11,155 nucleotides of DNA from Caldilinea sp. (GTDB lineage Bacteria > Chloroflexota > Anaerolineae > Caldilineales > Caldilineaceae). A program made the translations under genes and the position numbers. The notes beneath the pieces were generated by a model that was given only the letters and a program-made list of their open reading frames with translations, made no database searches and was not told the origin of the DNA. Where the stretch lies: NCBI GenBank assembly GCA_026389955.1, contig JAPLGY010000396.1, positions 1-11,155 on the forward strand. The letters run 5' to 3'. The first letter of the stretch is position 1; every line of letters begins with the position of its first letter. Shown piece by piece: positions 1 to 7,090 of this stretch.

Positions 1-317
1 TCCTCGGTGCGGATGATCTCGATCACCCGGTCGAGATTCAGATAGGCAATGAGATAGCCGTCGAGCAGTTCGACCCGGTCGGCCTGGATGACCCCTTTGA
101 ATTTGCCGCGAATGCTGACCACCTGGGCGAAGATATCGCACTGCACGAGCGCGCTCTCCGCCAGGATCACATTGGCTGGGGTTCGAATTTCGCCCTGCTC
201 GACCGCGCCGTCGATCCGAATGCTGGCGTCGCATTCGAGCGTGCCGCTGAAGCGGGCACGGCTCCCGATCTGCACTTCGATTCGGTCTGGTTCGGGGCGA
301 ACGGCGCGTGCAAACAT
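1..317 (-). CDS. Bactofilin-like protein with a topoisomerase IV/GyrA-like tail; 3' end outside window
   Basis: This reading frame starts at ATG 317-315 and is open to the window edge (105 complete codons). Residues about 13-87 have the spaced hydrophobic/Gly repeat pattern of a bactofilin (polymer-forming cytoskeletal beta-helix, DUF583-like), with pieces such as [21 protein letters not shown] and [20 protein letters not shown]. Bactofilins assemble into filaments that scaffold envelope or morphogenesis proteins. From about residue 82 the sequence instead reads [20 protein letters not shown], a near-canonical match to the ParC/GyrA motif (E. coli ParC has ILEGLLVVFLNIDEVIEIIR). A normal bactofilin would continue with more beta-helix rungs. 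The start is supported by a strong AGGAGG that overlaps the prs stop, so the gene is probably translationally coupled to prs. The bactofilin call is fairly confident. Whether the tail is biological is not known: it may be an assembly chimera, a recombination product or a true fusion. Confidence 0.7.
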   Translation of the reverse strand, partial: MFARAVRPEPDRIEVQIGSRARFSGTLECDASIRIDGAVEQGEIRTPANVILAESALVQCDIFAQVVSIRGKFKGVIQADRVELLDGYLIAYLNLDRVIEIIRTE

Positions 318-322
318 GGCAT

Positions 323-328
323 CCTCCT
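323..328 (-). promoter_or_regulatory. Ribosome binding site of the bactofilin-like gene
   Basis: AGGAGG on the minus strand lies 5 nt upstream of the ATG at 317 and overlaps the TAG stop of prs (329-327). It fixes the start at 317 over a nearby out-of-frame ATG (322-320). It also indicates that ribosomes finishing prs can re-initiate on this gene. Confidence 0.75.
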
Positions 329-1283
329 AGGACAACACCAGGTGTGAGGAGATGCTCTCCCCGCGGTAGATTCGATGGATGATGTCGGCCAGCAGCGGGG
401 CGACCGACAGCACCACCAGCTTGGGGCTGTATTTTTCTGCGGCGATCGGGAGGGTGTTGGTGACGACCAGCCGCTCGATGCGGTCGTCGTCGGCCAACCG
501 TTCCAGCGCAGAGGGGAGCAGCACCGGGTGGGTGATGGCAAAGCACGCCTTGCCCTGTGCGCCCGCCTGGTAGAGCGCATCGATCTGTTTGAGCACGCTG
601 CCGCCCGCCATCACATCGTCGATGATGATGGGGCGTCTGCCCTGAATATCGCCCACCACATGGGTGGTCTCGGTCGTCGTGAAGTTGGTTCGCCGTTTGT
701 GCATGACGACCAGCGGCAGGTTGAGCAGCTCGGCGTATTTGCCCGCCATGCTGGCACGACCGACATCGGGGCTGACGATCGCCGCATCAGCGTACTCGGG
801 GGTTCGGAAGTAGTCGGCCAGCAGCGGAACTGCGCTGAGAGGGTCGACCGGCAAGTTGAAAAAGCCCTGGATCGCCCGGTTGTGGATGTCGACATAGATC
901 ACCCGGCGGGCTCCCCCCATCTCGATCATGTTGGCAACCACACGCGCGCTGATCGACTCCCGCCCCTTGGCCATCCGCTCCTGACGGGCGTAGGGAAAGT
1001 AGGGGATGACCACGCTCACCGTGTGCACGCTGGCCCGGCGAAAGGCATCCAGATACAGGAGCAATTCGACCAGATGTTCGTTGACCGGTTCGCTGCACGG
1101 CTGGATCAAAAAGATGTCCTGGTCGCGCACGACCTCTTCGAGCATGACATGAATCTCACTGTCTGGCATGCGTTGGGTCGTCGACGCGCCCAGCCGGACG
1201 TGCAAGAGATCGGCGATCTCTTGCGCCAGTGCAGGGTGCGCTGAACCAGCAAAGATGCGCAGTGGATGGTAGGATTGAACCAT
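327..1283 (-). CDS. prs: Ribose-phosphate pyrophosphokinase (PRPP synthetase)
   Basis: This cytosolic enzyme converts ribose 5-phosphate and ATP to PRPP plus AMP, feeding purine, pyrimidine, histidine, tryptophan and NAD synthesis. The protein is 318 aa, the usual length for bacterial RPPK. Visible motifs are YARQERM (98-104, ATP-binding flexible loop), [12 protein letters not shown] (131-142, with the catalytic-region His134), [13 protein letters not shown] (171-183) and HKRR (195-198, catalytic-loop Lys/Arg). The PRPP loop is IDDVMAGGS (221-229). The usual loop is DDMIDTGGT, so here it is one residue shorter and lacks the acidic residue after DDM-I. The start at 1283 is preferred over upstream in-frame codons because GGGAGAGG lies about 7 nt upstream and family homology begins immediately ([14 protein letters not shown]). 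A perfect TATAAT about 75 nt upstream should drive it. A bactofilin-like gene follows after 9 nt. Confidence 0.95.
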   Translation of the reverse strand: MVQSYHPLRIFAGSAHPALAQEIADLLHVRLGASTTQRMPDSEIHVMLEEVVRDQDIFLIQPCSEPVNEHLVELLLYLDAFRRASVHTVSVVIPYFPYARQERMAKGRESISARVVANMIEMGGARRVIYVDIHNRAIQGFFNLPVDPLSAVPLLADYFRTPEYADAAIVSPDVGRASMAGKYAELLNLPLVVMHKRRTNFTTTETTHVVGDIQGRRPIIIDDVMAGGSVLKQIDALYQAGAQGKACFAITHPVLLPSALERLADDDRIERLVVTNTLPIAAEKYSPKLVVLSVAPLLADIIHRIYRGESISSHLVLS

Positions 1284-1337
1284 CAAGGGCCTCTCCCTCT
1301 CGTAACCGGGGGTGCCGCCAAAGCATCCCACGGCGAT

Positions 1338-1368
1338 TTGCAGCTACCGTCATGTCAGATTATATGAT
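1338..1368 (+). promoter_or_regulatory. Candidate sigma70-type promoter of the rdgB-dhaKL-glpKAB operon
   Basis: TTGCAG (1338-1343) resembles a -35 box. Downstream, TATATG (1361-1366, 17-nt spacer) or TATGAT (1363-1368, 19-nt spacer) resembles a -10 box. It lies in the only AT-rich patch of the divergent intergenic region, about 100 nt before rdgB. The match is moderate and it overlaps the opposite-strand prs promoter, so the two would compete. Confidence 0.35.
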
Positions 1369-1388
1369 AGCATAGAAGGAGTCCACAA
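1359..1388 (-). promoter_or_regulatory. Candidate sigma70-type promoter of prs
   Basis: On the minus strand a perfect -10 consensus TATAAT (1364-1359) is preceded, after 18 nt, by TTGTGG (1388-1383), a partial -35. Transcription would begin near 1352 and give a leader of about 70 nt before the prs ATG. The -10 is the best promoter element in the window; the -35 is weak. Confidence 0.5.
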
Positions 1389-1465
1389 TTCGGGGGGAGA
1401 GCGAGTGCACACTCCACCTGGCGGCTGGGCGGCGATCGAAGAGAAGCTGGAGGGCTGTTCGAGCG

Positions 1466-2074
1466 ATGCAGGCAAAGAGCACCTTGCTGATAGCAACCCA
1501 CAACCGCGGCAAAGTCCGCGAGTATGCCCGCCTGTTGGCAGATCTGCCGCTGCTGCTCACCTGGCTGGACGAGGTTGGGGTCACTGCGGTCGCCGACGAG
1601 ACACAAGCCACCTTTCTGGCCAATGCCCTGCACAAAGCCCGTTTTTATGCGCGCCAGACAGGGCTGTTGACCTGGGCCGACGACAGCGGGCTGGAGGTCG
1701 CTGCGCTGGGCGGGCGGCCGGGCGTGCTCTCCGCCCGGTATGGGGGGGAGCGGTTGTCGGATGTCGACCGGTACACCCTGCTTTTGCGCGAGCTGGAGGG
1801 CGTGGCCGATCGGAGCGCCCGTTTTTGCTGTGCGGTGGCTGTGGTCTCCCCGGACGGCCAGAGCTGGAGCGCCGAAGGGACGCTGGAGGGAACGATCTTG
1901 CCGGCCCCGCGCGGCAGCCAGGGCTTTGGCTACGACCCGGTCTTTTGGGTGGCCGCACAGGGCCGGTCGCTGGCGGAGCTGCCGGTCGACCTCAAAAATC
2001 AGATCAGCCACCGGGCCGCTGCGGTCGCTGCCATCCGTCCGCAGTTGGAACGTCTGTGCCGGGGAGCGCCATGA
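1466..2074 (+). CDS. rdgB: XTP/dITP pyrophosphatase (RdgB/HAM1 family)
   Basis: This house-cleaning nucleotide pyrophosphatase hydrolyses non-canonical XTP, ITP and dITP to monophosphates, keeping deaminated purines out of DNA and RNA. The 202-aa product has the family's ordered motifs: [13 protein letters not shown] (7-19, phosphate-binding SxxTxNxxK-like N-terminus), [15 protein letters not shown] (44-58), ADDSGLEV (71-78, Mg/catalytic Asp), [14 protein letters not shown] and KNQISHR (substrate base recognition). GGAGGG at 1449-1454 lies 11 nt before the ATG, a slightly long spacing, but homology begins at once. The TGA stop overlaps the dhaK start as ATGA (2071-2074), so this gene probably heads the glycerol/dihydroxyacetone operon. 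A conserved functional link to glycerol catabolism is not obvious; co-transcription may be incidental. Confidence 0.95.
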   Translation: MQAKSTLLIATHNRGKVREYARLLADLPLLLTWLDEVGVTAVADETQATFLANALHKARFYARQTGLLTWADDSGLEVAALGGRPGVLSARYGGERLSDVDRYTLLLRELEGVADRSARFCCAVAVVSPDGQSWSAEGTLEGTILPAPRGSQGFGYDPVFWVAAQGRSLAELPVDLKNQISHRAAAVAAIRPQLERLCRGAP

Positions 2075-3066
2075 AGAAGCTGATCAACGCTCCCGCCGAT
2101 GCTGTGGCGGAGGCGATGCAGGGGCTGGCGCGCGCCCACCCGGCGCTGGTGCGCGTGCACTTCGCGCCTTTGTATGTGGTGCGGGCCGACGCGCCGCGGC
2201 CCGGCAAGGTGGCGGTGCTTTCGGGGGGGGGCAGCGGCCACGAACCGCTGCACAGCGGCTTTGTGGGCCGCGGGATGCTCGACGCGGCCTGCCCGGGCCC
2301 CGTTTTTACGGCGCCGACCCCTGACCAGATCTATGCTGCGGCCCGGGCGGTCGACGGCGGTGCTGGCGTGCTGTTCATCGTCAAAAACTATACCGGGGAT
2401 GTGTTGAACTTCGACCTGGCCGCCGAGCTCTGCCAGGCAGAGGGGATCCCGGTCGGACGTGTGTTGATCCAGGACGATGTGGCGGTGCGGGCGCAGGAGG
2501 GCACTGCGGGGCGGCGTGGGGTGGGAACCACCGTGCTGGCCGAGAAAATTTGTGGCGCCGCCGCCGAGAGCGGGCTCTCCCTCCCCGAACTGGTCGAACT
2601 GGGAGAGAAGGTCAGCAGACAGGGGCGCAGCATGGGGGTGGCGGTCAGCCCCTGTGTGGTGCCGACGGTCGGGCGCCCGACCTTTCTCCTGGGCGACACC
2701 GAAATGGAGTTGGGGGTCGGCATTCACGGCGAGCCGGGCCGAGAACGTGCGGCCCTGCGCTGCGCCGATGCGGTCACCGAGATGCTGGCTGCGCACATTT
2801 TGGAGGACTTGCCCTTCCGCAGCGGCAGCCAGATCCTTGCCCTGGTCAACGGGATGGGGGGAACCCCGCTGCTGGAGCTCTATATTGTCTACCGGTCTCT
2901 GGCAGAACTGTGTGATGCGCGTGGGATCGTTGTTTGTCGGAACCTGATCGGCAACTATGTCACTGCGTTGGAGATGGCAGGCTGCTCGATCACGCTGCTG
3001 GAGGTTGACGCCGAGCTGCTGCACTGGTGGGACGCCCCTGTGCACACGCCGGCCCTGCGTTGGTGA
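2071..3066 (+). CDS. dhaK: Dihydroxyacetone kinase subunit DhaK (dihydroxyacetone-binding)
   Basis: This subunit binds dihydroxyacetone covalently through a histidine hemiaminal and receives phosphate from DhaL to form DHAP. The product is 331 aa and lines up end to end with E. coli DhaK (356 aa), from MKKLIN to [10 protein letters not shown]; it is shorter mainly in the loop after GIHGEPG. Key residues are present: GGGSGHEP with His57, [10 protein letters not shown] with Asp110, and GVGIHGEPG with His219, the equivalent of the covalent substrate-binding His218. The start is set by the ATGA overlap with rdgB and by homology; a longer in-frame reading back to 1312 is not protein-like. The GGGSG motif is encoded across a run of nine G (2223-2231). 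DhaL follows after 36 nt. No DhaM is encoded in the window, so the phosphoryl donor is unknown here. Confidence 0.95.
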   Translation: MKKLINAPADAVAEAMQGLARAHPALVRVHFAPLYVVRADAPRPGKVAVLSGGGSGHEPLHSGFVGRGMLDAACPGPVFTAPTPDQIYAAARAVDGGAGVLFIVKNYTGDVLNFDLAAELCQAEGIPVGRVLIQDDVAVRAQEGTAGRRGVGTTVLAEKICGAAAESGLSLPELVELGEKVSRQGRSMGVAVSPCVVPTVGRPTFLLGDTEMELGVGIHGEPGRERAALRCADAVTEMLAAHILEDLPFRSGSQILALVNGMGGTPLLELYIVYRSLAELCDARGIVVCRNLIGNYVTALEMAGCSITLLEVDAELLHWWDAPVHTPALRW

Positions 3067-3102
3067 ACCAGACCTGCTGGAGTGGGGTGTTTCGAAAAGA
3101 CC

Positions 3103-3810
3103 ATGAAGCCGACGACGATCGACCGTGTTTTATTGACAGAGTGGATTGTGAACTGTGCGCAGAAGATGAGGGTGCACCGCGACTGGCTGACTGCGCTCGA
3201 CGCCGCCATCGGAGATGCCGACCACGGGGTCAACATGGAGCGTGGATTCGACGAGGTCGGTGCCCGGCTGGCCGGGTATGGGGGGGAGGAGTGCGGGGCC
3301 CTCTGCAAGCTGGTGGGCATGACGCTGCTGGCCAAGGTGGGAGGGGCAAGCGGCCCCCTCTACGGCACCTTTTTTTTGCGTATGGGGCTGGTTGCAGCGG
3401 GCAAGCAGCAGTTGACCGAGAGTGAATTTGTTGCTGCCTTTGCGGGCGGCGTCGACGGCATCCGCCAGCGTGGCAGCGCTCGGCTGGGGGACAAGACGAT
3501 GGTCGACGCGCTGCTGCCGGCTGCGCTGGCCCTGCAGCAGGCGCTGGACAACTACCACCCGCTCTGCGCCGCGCTGCGTTCGGCCGCCGCCGCCGCTGAA
3601 ACCGGGATGCGGGCGACGATTCCGATGCAGGCGAGCAAAGGGCGAGCCAGTTATCTGGGCCCGCGCAGCGTCGGCCACCAGGATCCTGGTGCGACCTCGG
3701 CCTGGCTGCTGGTGCTGAGCGCAGCGGAGGTCGTCTGCCTGGACGCAGCGCCTGGGTCGTTTTTCCAACAAGGCGAACAGAGAGAGGAGGCGGAGGGATG
3801 GGAAAATTGA
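3103..3810 (+). CDS. dhaL: Dihydroxyacetone kinase subunit DhaL (ADP/ATP-binding)
   Basis: DhaL carries the nucleotide, with Mg, that passes phosphate to dihydroxyacetone held by DhaK. In PTS-type systems its bound ADP is recharged by DhaM. The 235-aa product contains [13 protein letters not shown] (33-45; Asp33, Asp38, Asp40 and His41 match the Mg/ADP ligands), [30 protein letters not shown] and [21 protein letters not shown]. All are strongly conserved in E. coli DhaL (210 aa); the extra length is mostly a C-terminal tail. The ATG at 3103 is chosen because it aligns with the E. coli N-terminus; an in-frame GTG at 3082 would add seven residues. Both have poor Shine-Dalgarno sequences, so coupling to dhaK is likely. 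The 3' end overlaps glpK by 13 nt. The codons for FFL form a T8 run (3370-3377). Confidence 0.93.
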   Translation: MKPTTIDRVLLTEWIVNCAQKMRVHRDWLTALDAAIGDADHGVNMERGFDEVGARLAGYGGEECGALCKLVGMTLLAKVGGASGPLYGTFFLRMGLVAAGKQQLTESEFVAAFAGGVDGIRQRGSARLGDKTMVDALLPAALALQQALDNYHPLCAALRSAAAAAETGMRATIPMQASKGRASYLGPRSVGHQDPGATSAWLLVLSAAEVVCLDAAPGSFFQQGEQREEAEGWEN

Positions 3811-5315
3811 TTGCTGCGATCGACCAGGGCACGACCAGCACGCGCTGCATGATCTTCAACCTGCGCGGCGAGATCGTCGGCGCCAGCCAGCGCGAACACC
3901 GTCAGATCTTTCCGAAAGCCGGCTGGGTCGAACACGACCCGCTGGAAATCTGGCAGCAGACCCAGCGGGTGGTCGCCGAAGCGGTGGCCAAGCTGGGCGG
4001 GACCGGTCGCGACCTGGCGGCGGTGGGCATCACCAACCAGCGCGAGACCACCGTGGTCTGGAACCGCCGCACCGGCCGCCCCTACCACAACGCGCTGGTC
4101 TGGCAGGACACCCGCACCGACCGGCTCTGTGCAGAACTGGCGGGGGAGGCTGGCCCCGACCGGTTTCGGACCCGTGTCGGGCTGCCGCTCTCGATCTACT
4201 TTGCCGGCCCCAAGCTGCGCTGGCTGCTCGACCACGTGCCAGGGCTGCGGGCAGATGCCGAACGGGGCGAAGCGCTCTTTGGCACGGTCGACAGCTGGCT
4301 GGTCTGGAACCTGACCGGCGGGGCGGACGGCGGCGTGCACATCACCGACCGAACCAACGCCTCACGCACCATGTTGATGGGCCTCGAGAGCGGCCAGTGG
4401 GACGAGACAATGTTGGAGGTCATGGGCGTGCCCCGGGCGATGTTGCCTGCGATCCGGCCTTCGAGCGACCCCAATCTGTACGGCCACACGCTGCCCGAGG
4501 GCCCTTTTGGGGCCCGCATTCCGATCTGTGGGGTGCTCGGCGACCAGCAGGCCGCTACCGTCGGGCAGACCTGTTTTGCGGCGGGAGAAGCCAAAAACAC
4601 CTACGGCACCGGCTGCTTCATGTTGCTCAACACCGGCACCGAGATCGTGCACTCCCGCCACGGCCTGCTGACGACCGTCTGCTATCAGTTCGGCGACGCG
4701 CCGATCGTCTACGCGCTCGAAGGGTCGATCGCCGTGACCGGCTCGCTGGTGCAGTGGCTGCGCGACAACTTGCACCTGATCGACTCGGCCGCCGAGATCG
4801 AGAACCTGGCCTATACGGTGGAAGACAACGGCGGCGTCTATTTTGTGCCGGCCTTTTCGGGGCTGTACGCCCCCTACTGGCGCAGCGATGCACGCGGGGT
4901 GATCGTGGGCCTGACCCGTTTTGCCAACCGCGGCCACATTGCCCGGGCCGCGCTGGAAGCGACTGCATTTCAGACGCGCGAGGTGTTGGACGCCATGTAC
5001 CAGGATTCTGGGGTCGCGCTGCAGGCGCTGAAGGTGGATGGCGGCATGGTGCGCAACGAGCTGCTGATGCAGTTTCAGGCAGATGTGCTCGGGGTGCCGG
5101 TTGTCCGCCCGCGTGTCAGCGAGACGACTGCGCTGGGCGCCGCCTATGCGGCGGGGCTGGCCGTGGGCTTCTGGCGCAGCACCGACGAACTGCGCGCCAA
5201 CTGGGGCGTCGACAAGAGCTGGACGCCGATGCCGGCTTCACCGGCCCACAGCACACTCTATGCCCGTTGGAAAAAAGCGGTGACGCGCACCTTTGACTGG
5301 GTGGAAGAAGCGTAA
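3798..5315 (+). CDS. glpK: Glycerol kinase
   Basis: This cytosolic FGGY-family kinase makes sn-glycerol 3-phosphate from glycerol and ATP, the committed step of glycerol use. The product is 505 aa, the normal family length. It begins with the phosphate-1 motif [10 protein letters not shown] (7-16), then [19 protein letters not shown] (glycerol-binding Arg-Glu), [21 protein letters not shown] and [14 protein letters not shown] with catalytic base Asp249. [15 protein letters not shown] and [17 protein letters not shown] close the ATP site. Two GGAGG-like sequences (3786-3797) precede the ATG; the gene overlaps dhaL by 13 nt, so it is part of the same transcript. The product, glycerol 3-phosphate, is the substrate of the next two genes. 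No glycerol facilitator (glpF) is visible in the window. Confidence 0.97.
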   Translation: MGKLIAAIDQGTTSTRCMIFNLRGEIVGASQREHRQIFPKAGWVEHDPLEIWQQTQRVVAEAVAKLGGTGRDLAAVGITNQRETTVVWNRRTGRPYHNALVWQDTRTDRLCAELAGEAGPDRFRTRVGLPLSIYFAGPKLRWLLDHVPGLRADAERGEALFGTVDSWLVWNLTGGADGGVHITDRTNASRTMLMGLESGQWDETMLEVMGVPRAMLPAIRPSSDPNLYGHTLPEGPFGARIPICGVLGDQQAATVGQTCFAAGEAKNTYGTGCFMLLNTGTEIVHSRHGLLTTVCYQFGDAPIVYALEGSIAVTGSLVQWLRDNLHLIDSAAEIENLAYTVEDNGGVYFVPAFSGLYAPYWRSDARGVIVGLTRFANRGHIARAALEATAFQTREVLDAMYQDSGVALQALKVDGGMVRNELLMQFQADVLGVPVVRPRVSETTALGAAYAAGLAVGFWRSTDELRANWGVDKSWTPMPASPAHSTLYARWKKAVTRTFDWVEEA

Positions 5316-5359
5316 GTTTTGGAGCAGCAGGGGCCCGCAAAGCCAAAGGGGAAAACGGC

Positions 5360-7090
5360 ATGAAACAGATGACAGCCGATCTGCTGGTGATCGGAGGGGG
5401 GTCCACGGGGACGGGGGTGGCGTGGGATGCGGCGCTGCGCGGGCTGCGTGTGGTGCTGGTCGAAAGGCGCGACCTGACCCACGGCACGACCGGGCGCTAC
5501 CATGGGCTGCTGCACAGCGGCGGCCGGTATGCGGTCAAGGATCCGCAGAGTGCGCTCGAATGTATCGAGGAAAACCGAATTTTGCGCCGCACCCACACCC
5601 ACTGTATCGAAGATACCAGCGGCTTTTTTGTGGTGACCCCGGAGGACGAAAGCGACTACCCCGCCCGTTTCCAGGCCGCCTGTGCCAAGGTCGGCATCCC
5701 TTGCACGGAGGTTCCGCTCCGGGAAGCGTTTCGCCGAGAGCCGCTGCTCAACCCGCGCATCAGCCGTGTCTTCGAGGTGCCCGACGGGGCAGCGGACAGT
5801 TTTTTGGCCACCCACGCCACCGCCCAGGCAGCGCGCCAGGCTGGCGCCCAGATCCTGGTCTATCACGAGGTGGTGGCGCTGTTGACCGCCGGGGGAGAGG
5901 GGGATCGCCGCGTGGTGGGTGCGCAGGTGCGCGATGTTGTGCGCGACGAACTGATCCGCATCGAAGCCAGCATCACGGTCAACGCAGGCGGTGCCTGGGC
6001 GGGCAAACTGGCTGCGACCGCTGGAATTCCGGTCCGGGTCATCCCTGGCAAGGGGGTGATGGTGGCGGTCAACCACCGGCTGGTCAACACCGTCGTCAAC
6101 CGCTGCAAAATGCCTGCGGACGGTGACATCCTGGTTCCGGTACACACCGTGGCGATCATCGGCACCACCGACGAACGGGTGGCGGACCCGGAGCGGTTTG
6201 GCATCGAGCCGTGGGAAGTGGCGTTGATGTTGAGCGAGGGGGACAAGCTGGTGCCCGGCCTGAGCCGGGCGCGCATCCTGCGGGCCTGGGCGGGGGTGCG
6301 TCCGCTCTACCAGGAAGGGTACAGCGGCGACAGCCGCGACGTCACTCGTGCGCTGGCGCTGCTCGACCACCGGCAGCGCGACGGTGTCTCCGGGTTTTTG
6401 ACCATCACCGGCGGCAAATGGACCACCTTTCGGCTGATGGCCGAGAAGACCGTAGACAAGGCGTGCGCCCAGCTGGGCGTCGACCGCGCCTGTCAGACGG
6501 CCAGCACCCCGGTCCCGGGCGTCGAGCAGGGGCACTACTGGCTGGGGCATCGGCTGCACGAGGTGGAAGAGGCACAGATCCAAGGCGATCTGGTCTGCGA
6601 GTGCGAGCTGGTCACCCGCGCGATGGTCGAGCAGGCGGCGGTCAACAACCCCACCGTCACCCTCGACGACCTGCGCCGCGATGTGCGGCTGGGGATGGGG
6701 CCCTGCCAGGGGGGCTTCTGCACCTTTCGGGCGGCTGGGATCTTGCAGGAGCTGCGTGCTGCGCCGGGGGCAGCCGAGAGCGCAGAGGCAGAGTGGTCGG
6801 TCGCCTACCTGCATTCCCCACGCCACCATCTACAGCATCGGCCGGTCACCCTTGCTCCGTCCCACAAGGCGCTGGACAACCCCAATCTGCTGCTGCGCGA
6901 TTTTTTGCAGGAGCGGTGGCGGGGGCTCACCCCGGTGTTGTGGGGGCGCCAGCTCAAACAGGAACGGCTGGACGAGCTGATTTACCTGGGGATCATGAAC
7001 ATCGACCACCTGCCGCCCGACAGCGACCGCAGCCCGCTGACCGAGTTCTGGCAGCAGGGTGCCCAGGAAGGAGAGGTGAGCGATGGTTGA
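5360..7090 (+). CDS. glpA: Anaerobic-type glycerol-3-phosphate dehydrogenase subunit A
   Basis: This FAD-dependent subunit oxidises sn-glycerol 3-phosphate to DHAP. The 576-aa protein (E. coli GlpA is 542) starts with a Rossmann FAD motif, LLVIGGGSTGTG (9-20), followed by GTTGRYHGLLHSGGRYAV, typical of the GlpA/GlpD DAO domain, and ITGGKWTTFRLMAE near the end of that domain. A BFD-like [2Fe-2S] domain follows with ligands Cys413-x-Cys415 and Cys449-x4-Cys454, which marks it as GlpA-type instead of aerobic GlpD. About 120 further residues form a C-terminal extension. AAGGGGA (5346-5352) lies 7 nt before the ATG. There are 44 nt after glpK and an 8-nt overlap with glpB. Electrons normally pass to GlpC and quinone, but GlpC is missing here. 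Confidence 0.95.
   Translation: MKQMTADLLVIGGGSTGTGVAWDAALRGLRVVLVERRDLTHGTTGRYHGLLHSGGRYAVKDPQSALECIEENRILRRTHTHCIEDTSGFFVVTPEDESDYPARFQAACAKVGIPCTEVPLREAFRREPLLNPRISRVFEVPDGAADSFLATHATAQAARQAGAQILVYHEVVALLTAGGEGDRRVVGAQVRDVVRDELIRIEASITVNAGGAWAGKLAATAGIPVRVIPGKGVMVAVNHRLVNTVVNRCKMPADGDILVPVHTVAIIGTTDERVADPERFGIEPWEVALMLSEGDKLVPGLSRARILRAWAGVRPLYQEGYSGDSRDVTRALALLDHRQRDGVSGFLTITGGKWTTFRLMAEKTVDKACAQLGVDRACQTASTPVPGVEQGHYWLGHRLHEVEEAQIQGDLVCECELVTRAMVEQAAVNNPTVTLDDLRRDVRLGMGPCQGGFCTFRAAGILQELRAAPGAAESAEAEWSVAYLHSPRHHLQHRPVTLAPSHKALDNPNLLLRDFLQERWRGLTPVLWGRQLKQERLDELIYLGIMNIDHLPPDSDRSPLTEFWQQGAQEGEVSDG

Noticed and set aside
375..1244. Long plus-strand open frame (289 aa) opposite prs
   Set aside because: It is an antisense shadow of prs. 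The translation is low-complexity in style with no family resemblance, and the prs strand carries all conserved motifs.
1403..1414. Dyad GAGTG-CA-CACTC in the rdgB leader as a defined operator
   Set aside because: A 5-bp arm occurs by chance often and no regulator gene is in the window; it is kept only as a side note to the promoter finding.
1312..2070. In-frame extension of dhaK back to a GTG at 1312
   Set aside because: The extension overlaps rdgB in another frame, is rich in Gly/Arg/Pro/Cys as expected from a GC-rich shadow, and DhaK homology starts exactly at the ATG at 2071.
1999..3045. Minus-strand open frame (348 aa) opposite dhaK
   Set aside because: This is a GC-driven antisense frame; its His/Gln/Arg-rich translation has no recognisable domain.
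5258..6829. Minus-strand open frame of 523 aa opposite glpA
   Set aside because: Its length is striking but explained by codon bias of glpA; it crosses the glpK-glpA boundary and has no domain or ribosome site.
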